From assembly GCF_045062745.1 (NCBI RefSeq), contig NZ_JBJGED010000005.1, positions 62,001 to 126,000 on the forward strand: a stretch of 64,000 nt of DNA, in the 5' to 3' direction. A program made the translations under genes and the position numbers. Below the pieces are notes generated by a model, which saw only the letters and a list, made by a program, of their open reading frames with translations, was not told where the DNA came from and made no database searches. Below are positions 16,843-25,565 of the stretch, piece after piece. Position 1 is the first letter of the stretch. Each line of letters starts with the position of its first letter. This DNA is from Paenibacillus_AA sp045062745. Lineage in GTDB: Bacteria > Bacillota > Bacilli > Paenibacillales > NBRC-103111.

Positions 16843-17532
16843 ATGCGAATTCTTCTGGCGGAGGACGACGAGACGCTGGGGGAACTGACGGAACACCAAC
16901 TCTTGCGGCGGTATCATGTGGTCGATTGGCTGAAAGACGGGATGGACGCTCGGCAGGCGATGGGGTCCGGCCGATACGACGTGTATGTGCTGGATTGGAT
17001 GCTCCCCGGCATGACGGGCCTGGATTTGGTTCGGGATATCCGGGAGAGAGAGGACCACACGCCGATCCTGCTGCTCACGGCGCGAGACGCCGTGCAGGAT
17101 CGTGTGGAAGGTCTTCGCGCGGGCGCAGACGACTATATGATCAAGCCGTTCGCATTCGAAGAGCTGGAAGCCCGTCTTGAAGCGTTGTTCCGGCGTCAGG
17201 AGCGCGGCATTCAACCTGATACGCTGCGTTTCGGAGCGTTGACCGCTCATCTGAATCGATACGAAGTGACCCGTGATGGAGAGGCCATTTCGCTTACCCG
17301 GCGCGAGTTTCAACTGCTCGTCTGCCTGATGCGTCATGCCGGTCAGGTACTCTCGAGGGAACAGCTCTTGGACCAGGTGTGGGGACTCGGAGCTGACGTT
17401 ACGCTCAATACTGTAGACTCGACGGTCCGCTTGCTGCGCAAAAAAGTGGACGGGCCTTACCCGATCAAATGCATTCAAAGCGTGTATGGCGCCGGATACC
17501 GATTGACGACAGGGGGCGGATCTGATGTTTGA
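16843..17532 (+). CDS. Two-component response regulator 1, OmpR/PhoB family
   Basis: A 229-residue regulator. The receiver domain (residues 1-115) has acidic pocket Glu7/Asp8/Asp9, phosphoacceptor Asp51 (VLDWMLPGM) and the lysine in MIKPF. The C-terminal winged-helix DNA-binding domain (about 130-225) has LTRREFQLL, LSREQLLDQVWG and VDSTVRLLRKKVDGP. The family binds direct repeats with an 11-bp period; such repeats lie in its own promoter. The stop overlaps the kinase start by 8 bases. RBS GGAGGA before ATG 16843. Confidence 0.93.
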   Translation: MRILLAEDDETLGELTEHQLLRRYHVVDWLKDGMDARQAMGSGRYDVYVLDWMLPGMTGLDLVRDIREREDHTPILLLTARDAVQDRVEGLRAGADDYMIKPFAFEELEARLEALFRRQERGIQPDTLRFGALTAHLNRYEVTRDGEAISLTRREFQLLVCLMRHAGQVLSREQLLDQVWGLGADVTLNTVDSTVRLLRKKVDGPYPIKCIQSVYGAGYRLTTGGGSDV

Positions 17533-18850
17533 GCGCACCCGAAATCAGCTAACACGATTATTCTCGCTTACGATAGGCATTATTTTAGCGTTATCCGCCA
17601 TTTTCTCCTTGTGGATGGTGCAATCTATACTTACGTCGAGGGAGAATAATCAGCTCTCGACGCTTAGCCGCCAATACGCCCAAGATATGCAAGGATTTAT
17701 CAACTCTCCGAAAGGAGCCATATTGCTAGATCCGGCCCAGGATTTGATGAAAAAAAGCGCCGCGTTCGTTTCGAACGGCATGCAGCCTAGCCAGGCCGCT
17801 TGGGTACTCAGTCCCCAAGGTCAGATTGTCGTACAATCCACCTCAGAATACGAGAAAGTACAGTTCCCGGATCCTTCGTTATTGCCCGAATTGTTTAAGA
17901 GGGCGGACGGCGAGTACCGCAATGTGAGTTTCGAAGGGAGGACGTTTCGAATCGGCGGAACGAAGATCCCTTGGAAGGCAGGCGATAGCTACTTTCTGAT
18001 CGTTGGGCAAGATGTGACGAATGATGTGGCCCTACTCGTCAAATTGAGGTGGGCGTTCGCCGGATTCGCCGTCGTCTTGCTGTTGGCGGGCGCTACCGCC
18101 GGTTACGTGCTCGCCGGTCGGGCGATGGTTCCGATCTCCGACGCCTTCCGGCGGCAGGAACAATTCACCTCGGACGCTTCTCACGAACTGCGTACGCCGC
18201 TCAGCATTTTGCGGTCCTCCGTGGAGGTGCTGAACGAGCAGCGAGAGCAGCTTCCCGAGTTTCACCGAAGCGTGCTCGTCAAGACGGGAAGCGAGATTCA
18301 CCATATGAGCCGGCTCGTCGACAATCTGCTGCTTTTGGCGCGCAGCGACAACGGCCGGATTGAGCTCGCGAAGTCGACGTTCTCTCTGCGTGCTACGGTT
18401 CGGCAAGTCATCGAACAATTGGAACCGATTGCAGTGTCCAAGCGCGTGTTGCTGCGCTGGTCGGACGGTCCCGGATGCGCTGACACGGACGATGCACCTG
18501 TTCATGGCGACGAGGTGCGGATACGTCAACTTGCCATCATTTTGGCGGAAAACGCCATTCAGTACAATCGGGACGGCGGCTCCGTCATGTTTTCTGTGGA
18601 AGCCGGCCCCGATGAAACCTCTCTCGCCGTAACCGATACCGGAATCGGGATCCCGAGCGAACATTTGCCTCATATTTTCGAACGCTTCTATCGCATCGAC
18701 CAAGCCCGGACGCGCCGCGCGGAAGGCACCGGACTCGGACTGGCCATTGCGAAGCAGATCGCGAACTCGCACCGTGGCAAACTACAAGTTTGGAGCGAGC
18801 CACAGGTCGGTACTACCTTCCGCGTGACCTTCCCCAACGTTGCAGACTAG
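17525..18850 (+). CDS. Sensor histidine kinase 1
   Basis: A 441-residue membrane kinase. The first transmembrane helix is about residues 13-35, an extracytoplasmic sensor of about 130 residues follows, the second helix is about 175-200. There is no full HAMP domain; the dimerisation/phosphoacceptor helix (SDASHELRTPLS, His220) follows closely. ATP-binding boxes are present: N box AENAIQYN, G1 DTGIGIP, F box FERFYR, G2 GTGLGLAI. The sensed signal is unknown. It is coupled to regulator 1, and the next gene encodes a secreted repeat protein that could be target or ligand. Confidence 0.93.
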   Translation: MFERTRNQLTRLFSLTIGIILALSAIFSLWMVQSILTSRENNQLSTLSRQYAQDMQGFINSPKGAILLDPAQDLMKKSAAFVSNGMQPSQAAWVLSPQGQIVVQSTSEYEKVQFPDPSLLPELFKRADGEYRNVSFEGRTFRIGGTKIPWKAGDSYFLIVGQDVTNDVALLVKLRWAFAGFAVVLLLAGATAGYVLAGRAMVPISDAFRRQEQFTSDASHELRTPLSILRSSVEVLNEQREQLPEFHRSVLVKTGSEIHHMSRLVDNLLLLARSDNGRIELAKSTFSLRATVRQVIEQLEPIAVSKRVLLRWSDGPGCADTDDAPVHGDEVRIRQLAIILAENAIQYNRDGGSVMFSVEAGPDETSLAVTDTGIGIPSEHLPHIFERFYRIDQARTRRAEGTGLGLAIAKQIANSHRGKLQVWSEPQVGTTFRVTFPNVAD

Positions 18851-18873
18851 TTTCAGATTGTTCCGTTACAGTT
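18840..18873 (+). promoter_or_regulatory. Candidate promoter of the repeat-protein gene with the same direct-repeat layout
   Basis: TTGCAG (18840-18845) and TTTCAG (18851-18856) have an 11-bp period and lie 11 bases before TACAGT (18868-18873). The half-sites resemble the TTTCAT pair in front of regulator 1, and the first overlaps the end of the kinase gene. Confidence 0.4.
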
Positions 18874-18925
18874 AGTCTTGCAACCGTCGCCAGACGGAAT
18901 TTTACTTGAAGGAAGGTTGGATTCG

Positions 18926-20002
18926 ATGCAGAAAAAATGGAAAGTTGCCGGAGCCGTACTCGCCCTAGCCGTTGCCATTCCCGCAACCGCTTATGCGGCC
19001 GATAGCCTAAGCTCCAAAGGCCCGGGGAAGGAGGGGGCATCCGACAAGACGGCCATTGAGCAGAAGGCGGCCATCGCTCAAAAGGGCACTCTGCCGGCGA
19101 AAGGAAAGGAGCTGGATCCGGGCATTTCCGAGCTTGCGGTTAAACTCGGGTTGGACAAAGCGGCTTATGAGCAAGCGATCAAGGACGGCAAATCGCTCGC
19201 CGACATAGCCGAAGAGAAGGGGATAGCCGTTCAACCTTTGATCGACCAACAGACCGAGCAGATCATAGCCCAAATCGAGCAAAAAATGAATCCGCAGACT
19301 GATGAAGAGAAGAGCAACATAAGGAAGAAAGCTACGCTGGAAGCGGAACGCATTATGAAGACACCGCTGTCCCAGCAGCACCAAAAGAAACCGGTGCTTG
19401 ATTATAACTTGAAAGCGGCGTTCGACCTGCTCGGACTTGAAAAAGCGTCTTTCATCGAACAATCCGAGTCCGGCAAATCGCTCGCCGACATAGCAGCCGA
19501 TCGGGGCATTTCTCGTCAACAGCTGATCGAGGCCCTGAGCTCCGATCTGGATACGCAAGCGGCCAAGCTCGTGCAAAGCCAATTGTTGACGCAAGAGCAA
19601 GCTGACCAAGTAAAGCAAGAGTTGCTGCAGAACATGGATCGGTTCGTGAACGAAGTCGCGCGGAAGGTCGGTGAGCCTCCGAAAGGAAAAGAGCTTGAGC
19701 AACAAAAAAAGCCGGGGCTCGATTATAATATCAAAGCGGCTTTCGACCTGCTGGGTCTTGACAAGGCGTCTTTCATTCAACAAGTGGAGTCCGGCAAATC
19801 GCTCGCCGACATAGCGGCCGATCGAGGCCTTTCCCGCCAGCAGCTGATTGATGCCTTGAGCTCCGATCTGGATGCGCAAGCGGCCAAGCTCGTGCAAAGC
19901 CAAGCGTTGACCCAAGAGCAGGCGGACAAAGAAAAGCAAGATTTGCTTCAGTCCATTGACAAATTCATCGAGAGTAAAAATGAGCTAGTCCAGAAAAAAT
20001 AG
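18926..20002 (+). CDS. Secreted helical repeat protein downstream of two-component system 1
   Basis: A 358-residue protein with a clean signal peptide (AGAVLALAVAIPATAYA, cleavage after about residue 27). No enzyme family recognised. It has three copies of a helical module with the core GKSLADIAxxxGI, a pattern common in Paenibacillus/Bacillus exported proteins. Copies two and three (19400-19650 and 19721-19971) are nearly identical over about 83 residues with a 321-base period; copy one (about residues 70-150) is diverged. Lysine- and glutamine-rich linkers join them. Position suggests it belongs to the two-component regulon. ATG 18926 follows GGAAGG; an upstream in-frame start at 18878 would spoil the signal peptide. 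Confidence 0.75.
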   Translation: MQKKWKVAGAVLALAVAIPATAYAADSLSSKGPGKEGASDKTAIEQKAAIAQKGTLPAKGKELDPGISELAVKLGLDKAAYEQAIKDGKSLADIAEEKGIAVQPLIDQQTEQIIAQIEQKMNPQTDEEKSNIRKKATLEAERIMKTPLSQQHQKKPVLDYNLKAAFDLLGLEKASFIEQSESGKSLADIAADRGISRQQLIEALSSDLDTQAAKLVQSQLLTQEQADQVKQELLQNMDRFVNEVARKVGEPPKGKELEQQKKPGLDYNIKAAFDLLGLDKASFIQQVESGKSLADIAADRGLSRQQLIDALSSDLDAQAAKLVQSQALTQEQADKEKQDLLQSIDKFIESKNELVQKK

Positions 20003-20031
20003 TTTTCGAGCGCAATTCCTTGATATCGCGC

Positions 20032-20063
20032 GAGACCGCCGGTCCGATTCGGCGGTCTCTTTT
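20032..20063 (+). terminator. Terminator after the repeat-protein gene
   Basis: GAGACCGCCG (20032-20041) pairs with CGGCGGTCTC (20050-20059), then TTTTGCGTTT. Confidence 0.9.
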
Positions 20064-20095
20064 GCGTTTCGCTCGAATGGAGCCTTCATCCGGCT

Positions 20096-20103
20096 CATAT
20101 AGT
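20096..20103 (+). promoter_or_regulatory. Candidate mother-cell (SigE-like) -10 of the mmg operon
   Basis: CATATAGT matches the SigE -10 consensus CATACAnT at seven of eight positions and lies 64 bases before the first start codon. The -35 is not convincing. The homologous B. subtilis operon is SigE-dependent, which is why it is noted. Confidence 0.3.
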
Positions 20104-20167
20104 AGAGAAACGCGAAAATCGTCAAACGTTGTCCCCATTAGGCACCGTCAGAGCGGGGAGGGGTAGG

Positions 20168-21337
20168 ATGCACTTTCGATTGGAGGAGGAACAGGAGATG
20201 ACTCGCTCGGTTGTCCGGGAGTGGGCGGATCAGGAGTTGGAGCCGGGAGCGACGGAGCGTGACGAGGCGGCCCGGTTCGATCGCCGGTTGCTGGAACGGC
20301 TGGGGGCTCTGGGTTTGGCCGGTATCCCATGGCCGGAAAATGCCGGCGGTGCGGGAGGAGGTTATGTCGCCTTTGCCGTCGTAATCGAGGAGCTGTCGAG
20401 GGTATGCGCGTCGACCGCTGCGTCGCTCATCGCTCATACTCGCAGCAGCTACCCGGTGTTCCGATTAGGAAACCGGCAGCAGCATGAAACCGTCTTGAAA
20501 GCGATGGCCGGCGGGAGACTGCTGGGCGCCTGTCTCCTCCCCCTGGAGACGGGAAGGATCGGCGAGGCGGCTGCGGAAGCGGCCGGAGTGGCGGGGGTGC
20601 TCGAGGATGAAGCTTATGTGTTGAGCGGAAAAAGCCCTTATGTCGACCTGGCCGGGGAAGCGGACGTCGTCGTCGTATTCGCTCGTTTAAACCTGGGGAA
20701 GAACAGGCGGCGTAAGGAATGGTCGGCTTTTCTGTTGGATAAGGGGGCAGAAGGCCTTCAAATCGGAGAGCTGCAGTCAAAGCTCGGGTTGCGCGGGGTG
20801 CCAACCGGATCCGTTCGTTTAACGGATTGCCGCATTCCCAAAAGCCGGCTGCTTGGGCACGGAGCGGCCGCCTACGAATGCGCCTTGACCGCGATCGACA
20901 TCGGCTGGCTCGGATCCGCTGCACTAGCGGTTGGCCTCGCCCAGCGCGCGATGGAGGAAGCGACCGCCTATGCCAAGCAACGGACCCAGTTCGGCAAGCC
21001 GATCTCTCAGCATCAGGCCGTCCTGTTCAAGCTGGCTGATATGGCGGTTCAAGTCGAGGCGGCTCGCCTCCTCGTCTATCAGGCCGCTTGGCTGGCGGAC
21101 GCCGGACTCCCCTTCCGCAGAGAAGCGGCCCTCGCCGGGTCGTATGCGGGTCGGACCGCTGAGAGTGTGACGCTGGAGGCCGTTCAGGTGTTCGGCGGAT
21201 ACGGGTACATGCGGGAGTATAAGGTGGAACGATACATGCGGGACGCCAAATGTTTGGCGGCCGCCGCCGGTACGGGGGCGATGCGGCAGGCATTAGTCAA
21301 TAGCTCGCTGGGGAGTCCAAACACGGTAGAGCCTTAG
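20168..21337 (+). CDS. Acyl-CoA dehydrogenase-like protein lacking the catalytic base (first gene of mmg operon)
   Basis: A 389-residue member of the acyl-CoA dehydrogenase fold. The C-terminal motifs that bind the ADP part of FAD across the dimer interface are intact (AKQRTQFGKPI, VFGGYGYMREY). Active-site motifs are lost: the usual LTEPxAGSD flavin loop reads LLPLETGRIGEAAAEA, the ITNG block reads SPYVDLAG, and the catalytic glutamate of IYEGT is alanine (Ala367 in AAAAGTGAMR). The alternative base position used by isovaleryl-CoA dehydrogenase (helix G, LDLER) is glycine (AIDIGW). Alone it should be inactive; see the paired finding with mmgC. ATG 20168 follows GGGAGG. There is no counterpart at this position in the B. 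subtilis operon. Confidence 0.85.
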   Translation: MHFRLEEEQEMTRSVVREWADQELEPGATERDEAARFDRRLLERLGALGLAGIPWPENAGGAGGGYVAFAVVIEELSRVCASTAASLIAHTRSSYPVFRLGNRQQHETVLKAMAGGRLLGACLLPLETGRIGEAAAEAAGVAGVLEDEAYVLSGKSPYVDLAGEADVVVVFARLNLGKNRRRKEWSAFLLDKGAEGLQIGELQSKLGLRGVPTGSVRLTDCRIPKSRLLGHGAAAYECALTAIDIGWLGSAALAVGLAQRAMEEATAYAKQRTQFGKPISQHQAVLFKLADMAVQVEAARLLVYQAAWLADAGLPFRREAALAGSYAGRTAESVTLEAVQVFGGYGYMREYKVERYMRDAKCLAAAAGTGAMRQALVNSSLGSPNTVEP

Positions 21338-21378
21338 AGGCCCCTAGCTGCAACTAGAATCGTGGAAGGAGGGGCGGT

Positions 21379-22557
21379 ATGCAGGAGACGGTCATTGTCG
21401 CCGGCGCCCGAACGGCATTCGGCAAGCTCGGCGGGATGTGGAGCGGGCTTACGGCAGTAGAGCTGGGCGGCGCGGCCATTCGCGGCGCGGTTGAAAGAGC
21501 CGGCTCAGAGATTGGAGCCGCGGAGCCGCTCCCCATCGATGCCGTGCTGATGGGGATGGCTCTGCAGGCGGGAGCCGGCCAGAATCCGGCGCGGCAGGCG
21601 GCTCGACAGGCCGGACTGCCCTGGAGCGTCACGGTGGAGACGATCAACAAAGTGTGCGCCTCCGGCCTGCGCGCGATTACGCTCGCCGATCAGCTGATTC
21701 GGGCGGGCGGAGCGGCGACGGTCGTCGCCGGGGGCATGGAGAGCATGAGCCGGGCTCCGCACGCGCTCCCCGCTGCCCGATGGGGGCAGCGGATGGGCGA
21801 TGCCGCCCTCGTCGACCTGATGCTACGCGACGGCTTGCTGTGCGCCTATGACGGCTTGCATATGGCGGTCCATGGCAGCCGCGTCGCCGCCGAATACGCC
21901 ATCGGCCGCGAGGAGCAGGACGACTGGGCGCTGCGCAGCCATGAACGGGCGCTCGCTGCCATACGTCATGGACGCTTCGCGGATGAGATCATCCCCGTTC
22001 TGTCCGCGCAGCCAGAGACGGATGAAGGTCCGCGCAGCGATACGGACGCAGGCAAGCTGGCCCGGCTGAAGCCGATCTATTCCCCGGCGGGGACGATTAC
22101 GGCCGGCAATGCCCCCGGCGTGAACGACGGAGCCGCCGCCGTGGTGGCAATGGCGAGGGACAAGGCGATGGAGCTCGGATTGCCTGCGCAGGCGTCAATC
22201 ATCGGACACGCGACGGTCGGGGCGGAGGCGCCGTATATCGCGACCGTCCCGGCTCTCGCGATTCGCAAGCTGATGCAGCAAACCGGGTATTCACTCCAAG
22301 ACGTCGACTTGTTCGAGGTGAACGAGGCGTTCGCCGCCGTCGTCCTTACATGCGGGAAGCTGCTGGGTTGGGATGCAGAGAAGGTGAATGTGAACGGCGG
22401 CGCTATCGCACTGGGCCACCCGATCGGGGCGAGCGGTGCGAGAATCGTGCTGACATTGATTCACTCGCTGAAGCGCCGAGGTGGGGGACTCGGGATCGCC
22501 GCCATCTGCAGCGGCGGCGGTCAGGGAGATGCCGTGCTGATCCGCGTAGACGGCTGA
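21379..22557 (+). CDS. mmgA: Acetyl-CoA C-acetyltransferase (thiolase)
   Basis: A 392-residue type-II thiolase. Nucleophilic Cys93 lies in NKVCASGLRA, the catalytic histidine in GHPIGASGAR and the second cysteine in AICSGGGQGDA. It cleaves acetoacetyl- or 3-oxoacyl-CoA to shorten acyl chains in degradation. RBS GGAAGGAGG precedes ATG 21379. It is the second gene of the operon, 41 bases after the first acyl-CoA dehydrogenase gene, and corresponds to MmgA of the B. subtilis mother-cell metabolic operon. Confidence 0.93.
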   Translation: MQETVIVAGARTAFGKLGGMWSGLTAVELGGAAIRGAVERAGSEIGAAEPLPIDAVLMGMALQAGAGQNPARQAARQAGLPWSVTVETINKVCASGLRAITLADQLIRAGGAATVVAGGMESMSRAPHALPAARWGQRMGDAALVDLMLRDGLLCAYDGLHMAVHGSRVAAEYAIGREEQDDWALRSHERALAAIRHGRFADEIIPVLSAQPETDEGPRSDTDAGKLARLKPIYSPAGTITAGNAPGVNDGAAAVVAMARDKAMELGLPAQASIIGHATVGAEAPYIATVPALAIRKLMQQTGYSLQDVDLFEVNEAFAAVVLTCGKLLGWDAEKVNVNGGAIALGHPIGASGARIVLTLIHSLKRRGGGLGIAAICSGGGQGDAVLIRVDG

Positions 22558-22593
22558 AGGCAAGAGACAGTACGGGATTTGGAGGGAACGAGC

Positions 22594-23454
22594 ATGAGCG
22601 TGCAGCCCATACAGACCATTCTGGTAGCCGGCGCCGGCCAAATGGGGAGCGGAATTGCCCAAACCGCCGCTATGAGCGGCTTCGCGGTCCTGCTTCACGA
22701 TACGTCGATGCAGGCAGTCGACACGGGAATGGAAACGATACGGCGCAGCCTGGAGCGCTTCGTCAGCAAGGGGAAGATGACGAGAGAGCAGCTAAACGAC
22801 ACCTTGGGGCGGATAACCGGTCTTTCGGAGCTCGCCCTGGGGCAGCCAATGGAGCTGGTTATTGAAGCGGTGCCGGAGCGTCTCGAGCTCAAGAAAGCCG
22901 TGTTCCAGACGCTCGACCGCCTATGCCCGCCACACACGATTTTGGCCAGCAATACTTCGTCGCTGCCGATTACTGAGCTCGCGTCCTGCACGAACCGGCC
23001 GGAACGGGTAATCGGGATGCATTTTATGAACCCGGTGCCGGTCATGCCTCTCGTGGAAATCATTCGAGGGCTCGCTACGTCCGACGAGGTGTGCGATATG
23101 ATCAAGGCGCTGGCGGAACGGTTCGGCAAGACGCCGGTCGAAGTGAACGACGCTCCCGGCTTCGTGTCGAACCGCATCCTGATGCCGATGATCAACGAAG
23201 CCGTATATGCCGTGTATGAAGGCGTAGCCGAACCGAAGGCCGTCGATCAAGTGATGCGGCTTGGGATGAGTCATCCGATGGGGCCTCTGGCGCTGGCGGA
23301 TCTCATCGGACTGGATACGTGTCTCGCCATCATGGAAACGCTCTGCCAAGGATTTGGCGATTCCAAATACAGGCCGTGTCCGCTGTTGCGCAAATATGTG
23401 GCGGCCGGCTGGCTGGGCCGGAAGACCGGCCGAGGCTTTTACGTGTACGAATAG
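22594..23454 (+). CDS. mmgB: 3-hydroxybutyryl-CoA dehydrogenase
   Basis: A 286-residue NAD(P)-dependent 3-hydroxyacyl-CoA dehydrogenase. The Rossmann motif GAGQMGSGIAQ is at residues 12-22, the active-site region is ASNTSSLPITELA and HFMNPVPVMPLVE (catalytic His), and the C-terminal domain has FVSNRILMPMINEA and GRKTGRGFYVYE. It oxidises 3-hydroxyacyl-CoA to the 3-oxo form used by the thiolase. ATG 22594 follows GGAGGG at seven bases; length equals B. subtilis MmgB. Confidence 0.93.
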   Translation: MSVQPIQTILVAGAGQMGSGIAQTAAMSGFAVLLHDTSMQAVDTGMETIRRSLERFVSKGKMTREQLNDTLGRITGLSELALGQPMELVIEAVPERLELKKAVFQTLDRLCPPHTILASNTSSLPITELASCTNRPERVIGMHFMNPVPVMPLVEIIRGLATSDEVCDMIKALAERFGKTPVEVNDAPGFVSNRILMPMINEAVYAVYEGVAEPKAVDQVMRLGMSHPMGPLALADLIGLDTCLAIMETLCQGFGDSKYRPCPLLRKYVAAGWLGRKTGRGFYVYE

Positions 23455-23487
23455 GCTAGACAGGCAGCCGGGAAGGAGCGTCGGTCC

Positions 23488-24657
23488 ATGGAGCTCCGAT
23501 TCACGAAGGAACAAGAGCAATGGAGAATTAGGGCGCAACGGTTCGCGGAAACGGAAGTCGACCCGGCAGTATCCCGTATGGAGTGTGCCGACGAGTTTCC
23601 CGCGGTGATCGTCGGAAGGCTGGCGGAGCTCGGTTTGATGGGCATTCCGATCCCCGCATGCTGGGGCGGCGCGGGCGCCGATTTTATCTCTTATGTCGCG
23701 GTCATTGAGGAATTGGCCAAAGCAAGCGCTACGGTAGGAGTGATCTTATCCGTTCACACGTCGGTAGGCACGATGCCCCTAATTCACTTCGGCAACGAAG
23801 TGCAGAAGGCCCGCTACGCCGCGAATCTCGCGTCCGGCCGATGGCTCGGGGCGTTCGCCTTGACGGAGCCGCATGCCGGATCGGACGCCGCGGCCATTCG
23901 TACTACGGCTCATAAACATCAAGACCACTATATTTTGAATGGAACGAAGGTGTTCATTACGAACGGTGGTGCGGCCGACACTTACTTGACGTTCGCGGTC
24001 ACGGACCCGGACCGGGGAGCAAGGGGCATCACCGCCTTCCTCGTGGAGAAGGACACGCCGGGCCTCCATGTGGGCCCGCTCGAGAAGAAGATGGGGCTGC
24101 ACGGCTCGAATACGCGGCAGCTCATCTATGAAGACATGCACCTCCCGGCTGCACAGCGGATCGGCGAGGAAGGGCAAGGCTTCGCCATCGCAATGGGCTC
24201 GCTCGACGGGGGCCGTATCGGCATCGCGGCCCAGGCGCTCGGCATCGCCCGGGCGGCGCTGGAGACCGCCTTCCGAGTGCTGGGCCTCAACGCTCCGGCG
24301 AGAACCGGTCGGACCGCCGGGCCCGCCAGGAAAGCCCTCGGCGTCCTGGCGTCCGAGTCCGATCGGCTGGCCGAGTTGGCCGCCCGGACGGAAGCGGCCC
24401 GCCTGCTCGTGTACCGAGCTGCCTGGCTGAGGCAGGAAGGGCGGCCCTGTACGAAGGAGGCGTCGATGGCGAAGCTGTTCGCCTCCGATACGGCGGTAGC
24501 CGTGGCGAGCGAAGCGATCTCGCTGCTGGGTCCCGAGGGCGTCGGGAATGAGCTGCCGCTCGAGCGGCTGTTCCGCGATGCGAAGGTGACGCAAATTTAT
24601 GAAGGCACGAACGAGATCCACCGCGTTGTCATCGGCAATGCGCGGTTGAAGGAGTGA
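23488..24657 (+). CDS. mmgC: Acyl-CoA dehydrogenase with intact active site but altered FAD-ADP arms
   Basis: A 389-residue protein most like MmgC through residue 265: LTEPHAGSDAAA (flavin loop), FITNGGAAD and the catalytic base Glu372 in QIYEGTNEI are all intact. The segment that normally reads YAKxRxQFGxPIxxxQ..FKLADMA is replaced by a longer, proline/arginine-rich stretch with no RxQFG (about residues 265-310), and the usual GGYGYM is LLGPEGVGNEL. Other frames of this stretch do not restore the motif, so it is not a simple frameshift. These are the residues that a neighbouring subunit supplies to FAD. The first gene of the operon has exactly these and lacks the active site. Confidence 0.87.
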   Translation: MELRFTKEQEQWRIRAQRFAETEVDPAVSRMECADEFPAVIVGRLAELGLMGIPIPACWGGAGADFISYVAVIEELAKASATVGVILSVHTSVGTMPLIHFGNEVQKARYAANLASGRWLGAFALTEPHAGSDAAAIRTTAHKHQDHYILNGTKVFITNGGAADTYLTFAVTDPDRGARGITAFLVEKDTPGLHVGPLEKKMGLHGSNTRQLIYEDMHLPAAQRIGEEGQGFAIAMGSLDGGRIGIAAQALGIARAALETAFRVLGLNAPARTGRTAGPARKALGVLASESDRLAELAARTEAARLLVYRAAWLRQEGRPCTKEASMAKLFASDTAVAVASEAISLLGPEGVGNELPLERLFRDAKVTQIYEGTNEIHRVVIGNARLKE

Positions 24658-25565
24658 TGGGCTTGAGCGACTCGCGGGGATGGCGCCTGCGTCAGGCGGT
24701 GAGCGGGGAACGCCCGCTTCAAGTGGTAGGAGCGGTGAACGCGTACTCGGCGATCATGGCCGAGCGGGTCGGATACCGCGCGTTGTATGTATCCGGGGCG
24801 GGCGTAGCGAACACCTCCTACGGCTTGCCGGACTTAGGAATCACTACCTTGAGCGATGTCCTGGAGGATGTCCGGCGCATCGCCGGCGTGACGGAGCTGC
24901 CCGTGCTGGTCGACGCGGATACCGGGTTCGGGGGCGCCTTCCAGATCGCCCGGACGATCCGCGAGATGATCCGGGCCGGAGCCGCCGGCGTACACATCGA
25001 AGACCAGGTGGCGGCCAAACGGTGCGGCCATCGGCCGAACAAGGCGATTGTCGGTACAGAGGAGATGGTCGACCGGATCAAAGCGGCCGTTGACGCGCGG
25101 ACGGATCCGGACTTCGTCATAATGGCCCGCACGGACTCCATGGCGGCGGAAGGATTGGACGCGGCGATTGAGCGGGCACGCGCGTATGTCGACGCGGGGG
25201 CGGATATGATTTTCCCCGAAGCGGTCACGGAGCTGGATCACTATCGCCGATTCGCCCGCGACGTTCAAGTGCCGGTGCTCGCCAATATAACCGAATTTGG
25301 CCGAACGCCGATGTTCACGCTCGAGGAGCTGAAGAGTGCGGATGTAGCATTGGCGCTCTATCCGCTGTCGGCCTTCCGTGCGATGAATGCGGCGGCCTTG
25401 CAGGTGTACCGAACCATTCGACTGGCCGGGACGCAGCAGCCGGTCCTCGATCGAATGCAGACCAGGGCGGAGCTGTATGACTTTTTGAACTACTACGCCT
25501 ATGAACGCAAGCTGGATGTACTGTTCGGTGCGGCGGGGGAAGGGGAGGATGAGGATGGCGGATAA
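24657..25565 (+). CDS. prpB: Methylisocitrate lyase
   Basis: A 302-residue isocitrate-lyase-superfamily barrel with the catalytic KRCGH loop (EDQVAAKRCGH), metal site DADTGFGG and NITEFGRTP. It splits 2-methylisocitrate into pyruvate and succinate, ending the methylcitrate cycle for propionyl-CoA. Start: ATG 24657 overlaps the mmgC stop (TGATG); GTG 24654 and TTG 24663 are also in frame, and TTG 24663 has the best spacing to AAGGAG, so the first two residues are uncertain. In B. subtilis prpB (yqiQ) is the last gene; here it lies between mmgC and mmgD. The C-terminus is unusually acidic. Confidence 0.93.
   Translation: MGLSDSRGWRLRQAVSGERPLQVVGAVNAYSAIMAERVGYRALYVSGAGVANTSYGLPDLGITTLSDVLEDVRRIAGVTELPVLVDADTGFGGAFQIARTIREMIRAGAAGVHIEDQVAAKRCGHRPNKAIVGTEEMVDRIKAAVDARTDPDFVIMARTDSMAAEGLDAAIERARAYVDAGADMIFPEAVTELDHYRRFARDVQVPVLANITEFGRTPMFTLEELKSADVALALYPLSAFRAMNAAALQVYRTIRLAGTQQPVLDRMQTRAELYDFLNYYAYERKLDVLFGAAGEGEDEDGG

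Noticed and set aside
20040..20170. CcpA cre site upstream of the mmg operon
   Set aside because: GAAACGCGAAAATCG-like sequence near 20106 does not fit the cre consensus closely enough.
24270..24420. Frameshift in mmgC as the cause of the missing QFG motif
   Set aside because: The other two frames across this stretch do not encode the motif, and homology resumes in the same frame, so the divergence appears real.
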